Positions 1 through 7,621 of a stretch of 42,829 bases of DNA are shown here, in pieces. The stretch's first letter is position 1. Each line of letters begins with the position of its first letter. The stretch lies in assembly GCA_902613915.1 (NCBI GenBank), contig CACMJB010000003.1, positions 79,214-122,042 of the forward strand, written 5' to 3'. The DNA comes from an uncultured Pelagibacteraceae bacterium. Its GTDB lineage: Bacteria > Pseudomonadota > Alphaproteobacteria > Pelagibacterales > Pelagibacteraceae. The position numbers were made by a program, and so were the translations under genes. The notes beneath the pieces are model-generated. The model saw only the letters and a list, made by a program, of their open reading frames with translations, was not told the origin of the DNA and did no database searches.

Positions 1-300
1 AGTGAATTAAAAAATAAAGTAGTTGCAGAAATTAAAAAGATATATGACCCTGAAATACCGGTTAATATTTATGAACTCGGGCTTATCTACAAAATAGAAA
101 TAAGTGATGAAAAAAAAGTAAATATAGAAATGACTTTGACTTCACCAAACTGTCCTGTTGCTGAAAGTTTACCTAAAATGGTAAAAGATAATGTATTAAA
201 AATTGAGGAAGTTTCTGACGTTGACTTAAAATTAGTATGGAGTCCTCCTTGGACTAAAGATATGATGTCAGAGGCGGCAAAATTAGAATTGAATTTATGA
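1..300 (+). CDS. sufT: SUF-system DUF59/MIP18-family protein (SufT-like), 5' partial
   Basis: The frame is open from the first base and stops at 298-300, so the N-terminus lies outside the window; 99 residues are visible. Near the start is the family signature DPEIPVNIYELGLIY, followed by a Cys in SPNCPVAE and the C-terminal WSPPWTKDMMSEAAKLEL typical of DUF59 (MIP18/PaaD-like) proteins. In alphaproteobacteria this protein usually sits after sufS in the suf operon and helps iron-sulfur cluster assembly or delivery; its exact step is not settled. The stop overlaps the start of the next gene in an ATGA arrangement, which implies translational coupling. The family call is firm; the SufT label rests partly on context. 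Confidence 0.85.
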   Translation, partial: SELKNKVVAEIKKIYDPEIPVNIYELGLIYKIEISDEKKVNIEMTLTSPNCPVAESLPKMVKDNVLKIEEVSDVDLKLVWSPPWTKDMMSEAAKLELNL

Positions 301-632
301 GCGAACAAGTAATTAAACTAAGTACAAACGCAGCTGAAAGAATTAAAGAAATTATGTCTAAGGCAGAAGATAAAGCTATTGGTGTGAGAGTTGGTGTAAA
401 GTCAGGAGGATGTGCGGGAATGTCTTATGTTATGGAATATGCAAAAGATATTAAACCTAATGAAGAAGTTATAGAGGAAAAGGGTGTTAAGGTCCTAATT
501 GATCCAAAAGCAATTATGTACCTTTTAGGAACAGAAATGGATTACAAGAAAGAAAAATTTTCCTCTCAGTTCATATTTAAGAACCCTAATGAAACTGAGC
601 GTTGCGGTTGCGGCGAATCTTTTAAAGTTTAG
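297..632 (+). CDS. sufA: A-type iron-sulfur carrier (SufA/IscA/ErpA family)
   Basis: This 111-residue protein has the three conserved cysteines of A-type carriers: Cys39 in SGGCAGMSY and Cys103/Cys105 in the C-terminal CGCGESF motif. These residues bind an iron-sulfur cluster or iron during transfer to apo-proteins in the cytosol. Its length matches the family norm (about 105-120). The start overlaps the stop of the upstream SufT-like gene by 4 nt, so it is probably the last gene of a suf operon. Its stop codon overlaps the stop of the convergent glnA by 4 nt, leaving no room for a conventional terminator. SufA, IscA and ErpA cannot be separated by sequence alone; context favours SufA. Confidence 0.88.
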   Translation: MSEQVIKLSTNAAERIKEIMSKAEDKAIGVRVGVKSGGCAGMSYVMEYAKDIKPNEEVIEEKGVKVLIDPKAIMYLLGTEMDYKKEKFSSQFIFKNPNETERCGCGESFKV

Positions 633-2035
633 CCGCTATAATACATCTCAAATTCAATTGGATGTGGTGTATGCTCAAATTTATAGATTTCTTGGAATTT
701 CAACTCAATGTAAGCATCGATCTGATCATCAGTAAATACTCCACCCTCAGTTAAAAATTTTCTATCTTTATCAAGACTTTGCATTGCCTCTCTTAAAGAA
801 CCACACACTGTTGGAAGCTTTTTCACTTCATCTTCAGATAAAGAGTATAAATCTTGATCAAAAGCTTTACCTGGATCTATTTTATTTTTAATTCCATCAA
901 TTCCAGCCATCAGCATTGATGCAAAAGTTAAGTAAGGATTACCGGCAGCATCTGGAAATCTAATTTCCATTCTTGCAGCTTTTGGATTCATAATAACCGG
1001 TATTCTACATGACGCTGATCTGTTTCTTGCAGAATAAGCTAATATTACCGGTGCTTCAAAACCTGGAATTAAACGTTTATAACTATTAGTTGTTGCATTA
1101 GAGAAAGCGTTAATTGCTTTTGCATGTTTTAAAATTCCACCAATGTAGTATAAAGCTTCTTTAGATAAACCTGCGTATTCTTTACCCATAAATAATGGCG
1201 TGTTGCCTTTCCAGATAGATTGATGGCAATGCATTCCTGAACCATTATCACCTTTTACCGGTTTAGGCATAAAGGTAGCTGTTTTTCCAAAAGAATGTGT
1301 TACCATTTGTACGGCATATTTATAAAGTTGAACGTTGTCTGCCATGTTTGTTAAAGTACCAAAATACATACCTAATTCGTGCTGACTTGGTGCTACCTCA
1401 TGGTGGTGTTTCTCAACTTTAACACCCATGTCTTTAAGGGCTTTTAAATATTCACCTCGCATGTCTTGAGCGCTGTCAACTGGTGGTACGGGAAAATAAC
1501 CACCTTTGATCCCTGGTCTGTGACCCATGTTTCCATTTTCATATTTTTTACCAGTATTGTAAGGACCCTCTGAACTATCAATACTAAAACTTGTTTCGTT
1601 CATGTCATTTTTAAATCTTACATCATCAAAAACAAAAAATTCTGGCTCAGGTCCAAAGTACGACTTATCTCCAATTCCAGATTTTTTTAGATATTCTTCT
1701 GCTTTTTTTGCAGTTCCTCTTGGATCTCTTCCATAAGGATCTTTTTTAACTGCGTCTAAGATATCACAAAAAATATTTACCGTTGTGTGAGAGTTAAAAG
1801 GATCAACAATAGGTCGTGCTAAGTCTGGCTTTAAAATCATATCAGATTCGTTTATCGCTTTCCATCCAGCGATAGAAGAACCATCGAAAAACACGCCGTT
1901 TTCAAGCATGTCTTCGTCAACTACAGTTGAGTCCATTGTAAGATGTTGAAGTTTACCTTTTGGATCAGTAAACCTTAAGTCAACAAATTCTACTTGTTTG
2001 TCTTTAATTAACTTTAAAACGTCTTTTGAACTCAT
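629..2035 (-). CDS. glnA: Glutamine synthetase type I
   Basis: This 468-residue protein is a full-length class I glutamine synthetase, which makes glutamine from glutamate, ammonia and ATP. Visible signatures include the N-terminal beta-grasp region ending in VFFDGSSIAGW, the metal/ATP-site motif GPEPEFFVFD, KHHHEVAPSQHE, and KPVKGDNGSGMHCHQS. The regulatory tyrosine lies in FDQDLYSLSED at residue 397, the same number as the adenylylated Tyr of the enterobacterial enzyme, so the modification site is conserved. An AGGAGA Shine-Dalgarno at 2042-2047 (minus strand) sits 6 nt before the ATG. The gene is divergent from an EamA transporter and convergent with sufA, so it appears monocistronic here. 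I see no convincing sigma-54 promoter or riboswitch upstream. Confidence 0.98.
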   Translation of the reverse strand: MSSKDVLKLIKDKQVEFVDLRFTDPKGKLQHLTMDSTVVDEDMLENGVFFDGSSIAGWKAINESDMILKPDLARPIVDPFNSHTTVNIFCDILDAVKKDPYGRDPRGTAKKAEEYLKKSGIGDKSYFGPEPEFFVFDDVRFKNDMNETSFSIDSSEGPYNTGKKYENGNMGHRPGIKGGYFPVPPVDSAQDMRGEYLKALKDMGVKVEKHHHEVAPSQHELGMYFGTLTNMADNVQLYKYAVQMVTHSFGKTATFMPKPVKGDNGSGMHCHQSIWKGNTPLFMGKEYAGLSKEALYYIGGILKHAKAINAFSNATTNSYKRLIPGFEAPVILAYSARNRSASCRIPVIMNPKAARMEIRFPDAAGNPYLTFASMLMAGIDGIKNKIDPGKAFDQDLYSLSEDEVKKLPTVCGSLREAMQSLDKDRKFLTEGGVFTDDQIDAYIELKFQEIYKFEHTPHPIEFEMYYSG

Positions 2036-2041
2036 TAAATT

Positions 2042-2047
2042 TCTCCT
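2042..2047 (-). promoter_or_regulatory. Ribosome binding site of glnA
   Basis: AGGAGA on the minus strand, 6 nt before the glnA ATG. It is one of the better Shine-Dalgarno matches in the window, where many genes have none, and fixes the glnA start. Confidence 0.75.
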
Positions 2048-2061
2048 AAATTCTATTTATA

Positions 2062-2091
2062 TTGTTAATTGTTTAAAGACGTATATATAAT
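2062..2091 (+). promoter_or_regulatory. Candidate sigma-70 promoter of the EamA transporter
   Basis: TTGTTA at 2062-2067, 18 nt, then a perfect TATAAT at 2086-2091. Transcription would begin near 2098, which favours the downstream ATG at 2165 as start of the transporter. It lies in the 129-nt glnA/eamA divergent gap; no equally good minus-strand promoter for glnA was found in that gap. A+T-rich DNA gives many chance -10 matches, so this is only a candidate. Confidence 0.45.
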
Positions 2092-2164
2092 GCTTAATTC
2101 ATTAGTATTATTAATTACAAATATCAGCTATGCATTTAATACATATATACAATCTTTAATTGCA

Positions 2165-3058
2165 ATGAGAGAGGCAAACACAAAAGATTTATCGTTATTA
2201 CTATTACTAGGGGTCATTTGGGGTTCATCTTTTTTTAATATCAAAATAGCAACTTACTCTTATGAACCTTTCACTTTAGCTTTAGTACGAGTAATATTTG
2301 CAAGTATTCCATTATTTTTATTGTGCAAATTTCAAAAAATAAAGATTGAAGCTTTTAGTAATAATTGGATTTGGTATGCGCTAATAGGACTTTGTAATAT
2401 TGCTATTCCATTTGTGCTAATAGCAATAGGAACAGCGAAGATAAATAGCTACTTAGCTGCAATTTTAATGAGTACTACTCCTTTAAGTGGTTCAATACTT
2501 GCTCATATTTTCATTAAAGATGAAAAATTATCTTTTCTGAAATTCCTAGGAGTATCAATAGGGTTTAGTGGAATTATCTTATTATTTTTTGATAAAGTTG
2601 TAATTAATAGTGAAAATTACATTTACGCACTTATTACAATATTAGGTTCAACTTTTTACTGCATTGGAGGTTTATTAACTCTTAAACTTAAAAACAGAGT
2701 TAATGAAAACGTTACAACCTCAACAACTTTATGGTCAGTAATTTTTTTATTACCTTTATCTTTATTTTTCGAAGCTCCTTGGAACTCTAATCCTACTTTA
2801 GAGTCAACAGTTTCATTACTATACTTAGGTGTGATAGCAACGGGATTAGCTTGGTTGATTAGATTTAGAATATTAACGGTTAACGGCTTAGTCTTTCAGA
2901 CACAAGTAGCGTATTTAATACCAATTTTTGGAATAATTTTTGGATATTTTTTAATGAATGAAGTTATTACTTGGAGAGTGATTGTTTCACTAGTAATAAT
3001 ATTAATGGGTATTTATATTTTTAAAAAAAACAACAAGAGTACAAATAATGGGCAATGA
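2165..3058 (+). CDS. EamA-family (DMT superfamily) transporter
   Basis: Starting at the ATG at 2165 gives a 297-residue protein beginning MREANTKDL, with about ten hydrophobic segments in two EamA repeats. The first repeat starts with LLLLLGVIWGSSFFNIKIA, a classic DMT N-terminal pattern (GxxWGxxF). The frame can be extended upstream to 2069, but that adds 32 atypical residues and starts before the predicted transcription start, so I prefer 2165. The substrate cannot be read from sequence; relatives export amino acids or metabolites, and some move lipid-linked sugars. The 3' end overlaps the next gene, a sugar-phosphate transferase, by 11 nt, so the two are probably co-translated. Confidence 0.88.
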   Translation: MREANTKDLSLLLLLGVIWGSSFFNIKIATYSYEPFTLALVRVIFASIPLFLLCKFQKIKIEAFSNNWIWYALIGLCNIAIPFVLIAIGTAKINSYLAAILMSTTPLSGSILAHIFIKDEKLSFLKFLGVSIGFSGIILLFFDKVVINSENYIYALITILGSTFYCIGGLLTLKLKNRVNENVTTSTTLWSVIFLLPLSLFFEAPWNSNPTLESTVSLLYLGVIATGLAWLIRFRILTVNGLVFQTQVAYLIPIFGIIFGYFLMNEVITWRVIVSLVIILMGIYIFKKNNKSTNNGQ

Positions 3059-4109
3059 ATCAATTGAATTAAGTTTTTTATCAATTTTTACTTTAATTAC
3101 TTTTTTTATATTTTTAATTGTAAGTAAATATTCTTATAAATTTAAGAGCGGTATACTTTTAGATGAAGATTTTTCTAAACCACAAGCTTTCCACTATTCA
3201 GCAATTTCAAGAAGTGGTGGTATAGCCGGAATAACATCAATTAATATATTTTTGATTATTTATTATCTAATTTATTCAAATTTTTTATTAGATTATTTTT
3301 TATTATCAAATTTAATGTTTATGATTGGTTTTTTAGATGATGTAAAAATCAACATAAACCCATCTAAAAGATTAGTTTTGATGATTTTATTTTTACTAAT
3401 CTTAATTCATTTTATTCCAATCAAAATATTAAATATTGATGTGCCAGTGTTGTCATCATTTTTGAAAAATGACATCTTTTCAAGTTTATTTTTATTATTA
3501 TGTTTTTTGTTTGTTGTTAATGGAGCTAATTTAATAGATGGATTTAACGGTTTACTTGCCATTAATTTAATAATTATAAATATAATTTTAACTTATATTA
3601 ATGTTCAAAACGCAAATATTGATTTATCTTTTTTTATTATTGGCCAGATAGTTATTTTGCTATCTTTTTTATTATTTAATTTTCCAAATGCTAAAATTTT
3701 CTTAGGAGACAGTGGGTCTTATCTTTTCGGTTCACTTACAGCTTTAAACACAATTATGACGAATAATTTAAATCCAAATTATTCATCATTTTTTTTCTGT
3801 ATTTTGCTATTTTATATTTTTTTTGAGGTTTTTTTCTCTTTTATAAGAAAAGTTGTACAAAAAAAATCACCAATACATCCAGATAATAAACACCTTCATA
3901 TGCTTACATTTGAAAAAATTTCATCTAAATTTGGAGCAAATAAAGGAAATTACATAAACTCCATTATGATAAATATTGTTTATTCTGCACTAGTACTCCC
4001 AACTCTTTTATTTGCGAAAGATCCTTTGATAAGCAGATATTGGTTTTTCTTTTTAATTATTATTTATTTGCTTGTTTATTACAGACTTTATCGTTTAACA
4101 AAAAATTAA
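3048..4109 (+). CDS. Glycosyltransferase family 4 polyprenyl-phosphate sugar-1-phosphate transferase (WecA/MraY-like)
   Basis: This 353-residue, roughly ten-pass membrane protein carries the catalytic signatures of the MraY/WecA superfamily: Asp-Asp at 97-98 in GFLDDVKI, NGANLIDGFNGL at 158-169, FLGDSGSYLFG around Asp221, and a His-rich cytoplasmic loop at 277-286 (HPDNKHLHML). Such enzymes move a sugar-1-phosphate from a UDP-sugar to undecaprenyl phosphate, starting assembly of a lipid-linked glycan on the inner face of the cytoplasmic membrane. The lack of cell-wall genes around it argues against MraY and for a WecA-like O-antigen/capsule role, but the sugar is unknown. It overlaps the preceding EamA transporter by 11 nt, suggesting a functional pair. 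Confidence 0.9.
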   Translation: MGNESIELSFLSIFTLITFFIFLIVSKYSYKFKSGILLDEDFSKPQAFHYSAISRSGGIAGITSINIFLIIYYLIYSNFLLDYFLLSNLMFMIGFLDDVKININPSKRLVLMILFLLILIHFIPIKILNIDVPVLSSFLKNDIFSSLFLLLCFLFVVNGANLIDGFNGLLAINLIIINIILTYINVQNANIDLSFFIIGQIVILLSFLLFNFPNAKIFLGDSGSYLFGSLTALNTIMTNNLNPNYSSFFFCILLFYIFFEVFFSFIRKVVQKKSPIHPDNKHLHMLTFEKISSKFGANKGNYINSIMINIVYSALVLPTLLFAKDPLISRYWFFFLIIIYLLVYYRLYRLTKN

Positions 4110-4122
4110 ATTAATATATAAA
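4094..4122 (+). promoter_or_regulatory. Candidate promoter of tRNA-Leu / tig
   Basis: TTTAAC at 4094-4099, 17 nt, TATAAA at 4117-4122, then GTGTCGA. The -35 lies inside the end of the upstream glycosyltransferase gene. Predicted start about 10 nt before the mature tRNA. The downstream hexamer TGTCGA (4124-4129) recurs in front of tRNA-Val. Confidence 0.5.
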
Positions 4123-4138
4123 GTGTCGATTATTAATT

Positions 4139-4223
4139 GGGCAAGTGGCGGAATTGGTATACGCGCTGGTCTTAGAAACCAGTGCCGCAAGGCTTAAGAG
4201 TTCGAGTCTCTTCTTGCCCACCA
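4139..4223 (+). tRNA. tRNA-Leu (anticodon UAG)
   Basis: The acceptor stem GGGCAAG (4139-4145) pairs with CTTGCCC (4213-4219). Discriminator A at 4220 is followed by an encoded CCA at 4221-4223. The anticodon arm CTGGT-CTTAGAA-ACCAG gives anticodon UAG, reading CUN leucine codons. A long variable arm (TGCCGCAAGGCTT region) marks it as a type II tRNA, as expected for leucine. The T-arm contains TTCGAGTC. Trigger factor begins only 7 nt after the CCA, so tRNA 3' processing and the tig mRNA 5' end are probably linked. Confidence 0.97.
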
Positions 4224-4230
4224 TAAAATT

Positions 4231-5604
4231 ATGAAAGTAGAAGTAAAATCAAAAAAAGGTCTAAGAACAGTTTTATCTGTTATAGTTGATAAAAAAAGTA
4301 TTCAGACAAAGATGAACGAAAGGCTAAACGAGTTACAAAAAGAAGTTGCACTAAAAGGGTTTAGACCAGGAAAAGTTCCTCCAGCGGTTATAAAAAGTCA
4401 GTTCGGAAAATCGATTTATGGAGAAGTAGTTGATAAAGTTTTAAGAGAAACATCAACGAAAGCCATCGATGAAAAAAAATTAAAAGTTGCCGGCCAACCT
4501 AAAATTGACCTTAAACAATTTGGAGAAGGAAAAGATTTAAATTACGAACTTCAAATTGATTGTTTGCCAAAAGTTGAGTTAAAGAGTTTCGAAAAATTTA
4601 AAGCTACAGATTATAAAATTAAGATTGAAAACAAAGTTATTGAGGAAAAATTAAAAGAAATTGCATCTCAAAATAAACAATTTGAAGATAAAAAGGAAAA
4701 TGAAAAGGCAGTAATCGGAGATCAAGTTGTTTTTGATTACTCTGCAACAGTTGATGGAAATAAATTTGATGGAAGTGAAGGTAAAGGTGTTCAAATTGAA
4801 TTAGGTAAGAATCTTTTCTTAAAAGGTTTCGATGAGCAATTGGTAGGTGTAAAAAAAGGAGAAGAAAAAACAGTTGAAGCAACGTTACCTACAAACCATC
4901 CAAAAAAAGAACTAGCTAATAAAAAAACAAAATTTTTATGTAAAATATCTAACGTTAAAAAATCTAAAGAGATTAAGATCGATGATAATTTTGCAAAAAT
5001 GATGGGCGCAAAAGACGTGAAAGATTTAAACTTATTAATTGAAAAACAAATTTCAACTCAATATTCACAAGCATTAAATTCTATTACTAAAAAAGAAATT
5101 TTAGATCAAATAGAGAAAAATCATCAAATTGATTTACCACAAAATCTTATCGACCAAGAAGTTTCTATTATGACACAAAATTTAAAACCAGAAGAAAAAG
5201 AAAAACATAAAACAAATAATGAAAAATTAGCAAGATCAAGAATTAAGTTAGGATTATTATTAAATGAATATGGAGAAAAAAATAATCTTAAAGTAACAGA
5301 TGACGAAGTAAGAGCAGAAATCCAAAAACAAATAAAAGGTATGCCAGGGCAAGAAAAAATGGTTTTAGATTATTATCAAAAAAATCCAAGTGCCTCGCAA
5401 AGTTTGAAAGGCTCCCTTTACGAAGAGAAAATTATTGGTCTTATAAAATCTAAAATAAAACTTATTTCTAAAGAGATTAATTCTAAAGAAGCAGAAAAGA
5501 TTATATCTGAATTTAATAAATTTGATGTAAAAGATTCAGCTGCAAATAAATCAAAATCATCTCCAAAAGATAAGCCAAAATTAAAAAAAATTAGTAAAAA
5601 GTAA
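4231..5604 (+). CDS. tig: Trigger factor, ribosome-associated chaperone/prolyl isomerase
   Basis: This 457-residue protein binds at the ribosome exit tunnel and assists folding of nascent chains. The N-terminal ribosome-docking domain carries the signature GFRPGKVP at 43-50. An FKBP-like peptidyl-prolyl isomerase domain follows (about 150-245, with VFDYSATVDGNKFDGSEG), then the helical C-terminal chaperone arms and a Lys/Ser-rich tail. Residue 1 matches the usual family start, so the ATG at 4231 is right even though it is only 7 nt downstream of the tRNA-Leu CCA and has no Shine-Dalgarno. After tRNA processing the mRNA would be almost leaderless. It precedes clpP, clpX and lon, the usual bacterial order. 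Confidence 0.97.
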   Translation: MKVEVKSKKGLRTVLSVIVDKKSIQTKMNERLNELQKEVALKGFRPGKVPPAVIKSQFGKSIYGEVVDKVLRETSTKAIDEKKLKVAGQPKIDLKQFGEGKDLNYELQIDCLPKVELKSFEKFKATDYKIKIENKVIEEKLKEIASQNKQFEDKKENEKAVIGDQVVFDYSATVDGNKFDGSEGKGVQIELGKNLFLKGFDEQLVGVKKGEEKTVEATLPTNHPKKELANKKTKFLCKISNVKKSKEIKIDDNFAKMMGAKDVKDLNLLIEKQISTQYSQALNSITKKEILDQIEKNHQIDLPQNLIDQEVSIMTQNLKPEEKEKHKTNNEKLARSRIKLGLLLNEYGEKNNLKVTDDEVRAEIQKQIKGMPGQEKMVLDYYQKNPSASQSLKGSLYEEKIIGLIKSKIKLISKEINSKEAEKIISEFNKFDVKDSAANKSKSSPKDKPKLKKISKK

Positions 5605-5626
5605 CCAATAGTTGTATAAGTCAATT

Positions 5627-6238
5627 ATGAGTCGTGAACTTGAAGAAAAAATGAACAGTTTAATTCCTATGGTTGTTGAGCAAACAAGCAAAGGAGAGAG
5701 AGCTTATGATATTTACTCTAGACTGTTAAAAGAGAGAATTGTTTTTTTAGTAGGCCCAGTTAATGATGCAGTGGCTTCTTTAGTAACTGCTCAGTTGTTA
5801 TTTTTAGAGTCTGAAAATCCAAATAAGGAAATTAATTTTTATATAAATAGCCCAGGTGGATTAGTTACAGCTGGTCTCGGTATTTACGACACGATGCAAT
5901 ATATTAACTCCCCTGTGTCCACTCTTTGTATTGGTCAAGCCTCTTCTATGGGGTCTTTTCTTTTAGCGGCCGGGGAAAAAGGAAAAAGATACTCACTTCC
6001 AAATTCTAGGATTATGGTGCATCAACCCTCTGCAGGTTTTCAAGGACAAGCAACAGATATTCAAATACATGCTAAAGAAATTTTATCTCTTAAAGAGAGA
6101 TTAAATAAAATCTACTCAAAACACACTGGAAAATCTATTGATGAAATATCGAACGCTCTAGAAAGAGATAACTTCATGACCGCTGATGATGCTAAAAAAT
6201 TTGGTTTAATAGACTCTGTTGTGGAAAAAAGAAAATAA
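5627..6238 (+). CDS. clpP: ATP-dependent Clp protease proteolytic subunit
   Basis: ClpP is the tetradecameric serine protease that degrades substrates unfolded by ClpX or ClpA. From the ATG at 5627 the protein is 203 residues, starting [10 protein letters not shown]. The catalytic triad is complete: Ser107 in GQASSMGSF, His132 in MVHQPSAG, and Asp181 in ERDNFMT, with spacings of 25 and 49 residues identical to the E. coli enzyme. The NSPGG oxyanion-hole loop lies at 74-78. An in-frame TTG at 5612 would add five residues but has no support. The gene lies 22 nt after tig and is followed by clpX. Confidence 0.97.
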   Translation: MSRELEEKMNSLIPMVVEQTSKGERAYDIYSRLLKERIVFLVGPVNDAVASLVTAQLLFLESENPNKEINFYINSPGGLVTAGLGIYDTMQYINSPVSTLCIGQASSMGSFLLAAGEKGKRYSLPNSRIMVHQPSAGFQGQATDIQIHAKEILSLKERLNKIYSKHTGKSIDEISNALERDNFMTADDAKKFGLIDSVVEKRK

Positions 6239-6271
6239 AACACAATATCTAGATATACATTCAACTTCAGC

Positions 6272-6300
6272 TTGCTAAGCATTTTGCAGAGTTTTATATT
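6272..6300 (+). promoter_or_regulatory. Candidate promoter of clpX
   Basis: TTGCTA at 6272-6277, exactly 17 nt, TATATT at 6295-6300, in the 79-nt clpP-clpX gap. The predicted start near 6307 leaves a leader of about 11 nt before the ATG at 6318. No other structure is seen in this gap. Confidence 0.45.
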
Positions 6301-6317
6301 CTAATTATTGATTCGTT

Positions 6318-7571
6318 ATGACAGAAAAAAATAACAAAAATATTTTATATTGTTCTTTTTGCGGTAAAAGCCAGCACGAAGTTAGAAAGTTAATAGCTGG
6401 TCCAACAGTTTTTATTTGTGATGAATGTGTAGAACTTTGTATGGACATTATAAAAGAGGAAAACAAAAGCTCTTTAGTGAAACATCAAGATGGAGTTCCT
6501 TCACCTAAAGAAATTTGCAAAGTATTAGATGATTACGTAATTGGTCAAAAATTTGCGAAAGAAATTTTATCTGTGGCGGTTCACAATCATTACAAAAGAT
6601 TAAACCATGAGACAAAAAATAATAAAGATATTGAGCTCTCAAAATCAAATATACTTTTAGTAGGTCCTACTGGGTGTGGAAAAACATTATTAGCTCAAAC
6701 GTTAGCACGAATTTTAGATGTTCCTTTTACCATGGCTGATGCTACAACACTTACAGAAGCAGGTTATGTTGGTGAAGATGTTGAAAATATAATTTTAAAA
6801 TTGTTACAGGCAGCTGATTACAATGTAGAGAAGGCGCAGAGAGGAATTGTTTATATTGATGAGGTTGATAAAATAAGTAGAAAATCAGAAAACCCTTCAA
6901 TAACAAGAGATGTTTCAGGCGAAGGAGTTCAACAAGCATTATTAAAAATAATGGAAGGCACAGTTGCAAGTGTTCCCCCGCAGGGTGGAAGAAAACATCC
7001 TCAGCAAGAATTTTTACAAGTTGATACTACAAATATTTTATTTATTTGCGGTGGAGCTTTTGCAGGCTTGGATAAATTAATTGACAGTAGAGGAAAAGGA
7101 AGCTCAATTGGATTTGGTGCTAAGGTTAAAAATTATAAAGAGCAACCACTTTCTGAGATTATGAAATTATTAGAACCGGAAGATTTAATTAAATATGGTT
7201 TAATACCAGAATTTATTGGAAGAATGCCAATTATAGCAACTTTAGATGACCTTGATGAAAAATCATTAATAAAAATTTTGAAAGAACCGAAAAACTCCCT
7301 TATCAAACAGTACCAAAGGTTATTTGAGTTTGAAGATGTTGAGTTAGAATTTAAAGCTGAAGCAATTGAAGAAATAGCCAAAAAAGCAATTGCAAAAAAA
7401 ACTGGAGCTAGAGGTTTGAGATCAATATTAGAAAATATTTTATTGAAGACAATGTTTGAATTGCCAGATATGGAGGACGTAATAAAGATAACTGTAGATA
7501 GCTCAGCTGTTAAAGGCTCCTCTGAACCCATTGTCACATATGGTAAAAAAGCATCAACATCTGTAGCTTGA
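6318..7571 (+). CDS. clpX: ATP-dependent Clp protease ATP-binding subunit ClpX
   Basis: ClpX is the hexameric AAA+ unfoldase that feeds proteins into ClpP. The 417-residue product has the N-terminal zinc-binding domain (Cys12, Cys15, Cys34, Cys37), Walker A GPTGCGKT at 116-123, the GYVG pore loop at 149-152, Walker B with Asp181-Glu182 in VYIDEVDK, and the sensor-2 region [13 protein letters not shown] near the C-terminus. Length and motifs are normal. A candidate promoter of its own lies in the clpP-clpX gap, so it could be expressed separately from tig-clpP as well as by read-through. Confidence 0.98.
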   Translation: MTEKNNKNILYCSFCGKSQHEVRKLIAGPTVFICDECVELCMDIIKEENKSSLVKHQDGVPSPKEICKVLDDYVIGQKFAKEILSVAVHNHYKRLNHETKNNKDIELSKSNILLVGPTGCGKTLLAQTLARILDVPFTMADATTLTEAGYVGEDVENIILKLLQAADYNVEKAQRGIVYIDEVDKISRKSENPSITRDVSGEGVQQALLKIMEGTVASVPPQGGRKHPQQEFLQVDTTNILFICGGAFAGLDKLIDSRGKGSSIGFGAKVKNYKEQPLSEIMKLLEPEDLIKYGLIPEFIGRMPIIATLDDLDEKSLIKILKEPKNSLIKQYQRLFEFEDVELEFKAEAIEEIAKKAIAKKTGARGLRSILENILLKTMFELPDMEDVIKITVDSSAVKGSSEPIVTYGKKASTSVA

Positions 7572-7584
7572 AGCTAATTTGTTT

Positions 7585-7615
7585 CTTGAAATAAGTCCAT
7601 TAATAGCCATATTAT
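7585..7615 (+). promoter_or_regulatory. Candidate RpoH-type heat-shock promoter of lon
   Basis: CTTGAAA at 7585-7591 is an exact match to the sigma-32 -35 element. CCATAT at 7607-7612 after 15 nt resembles the heat-shock -10, and an overlapping TATTAT at 7610-7615 would also serve as a sigma-70 -10 (TTGAAA-N18-TATTAT). The -10 ends only 6-9 nt before the lon ATG at 7622, so the mRNA would start at or next to the start codon. Confidence 0.55.
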
Positions 7616-7621
7616 ATCTTA

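Noticed and set aside
2036-2164. Riboswitch or sigma-54 promoter upstream of glnA
   Set aside because: The gap is short and A+T-rich; no GG-N10-GC element and no stable G+C-containing helices are visible on the glnA strand.
7133-7537. 134-codon open frame on the minus strand inside clpX
   Set aside because: It lies fully antisense to a conserved gene, is Ser/Ile/Asn-rich as expected from reversed A+T-rich coding DNA, and has no recognisable motif or ribosome site.
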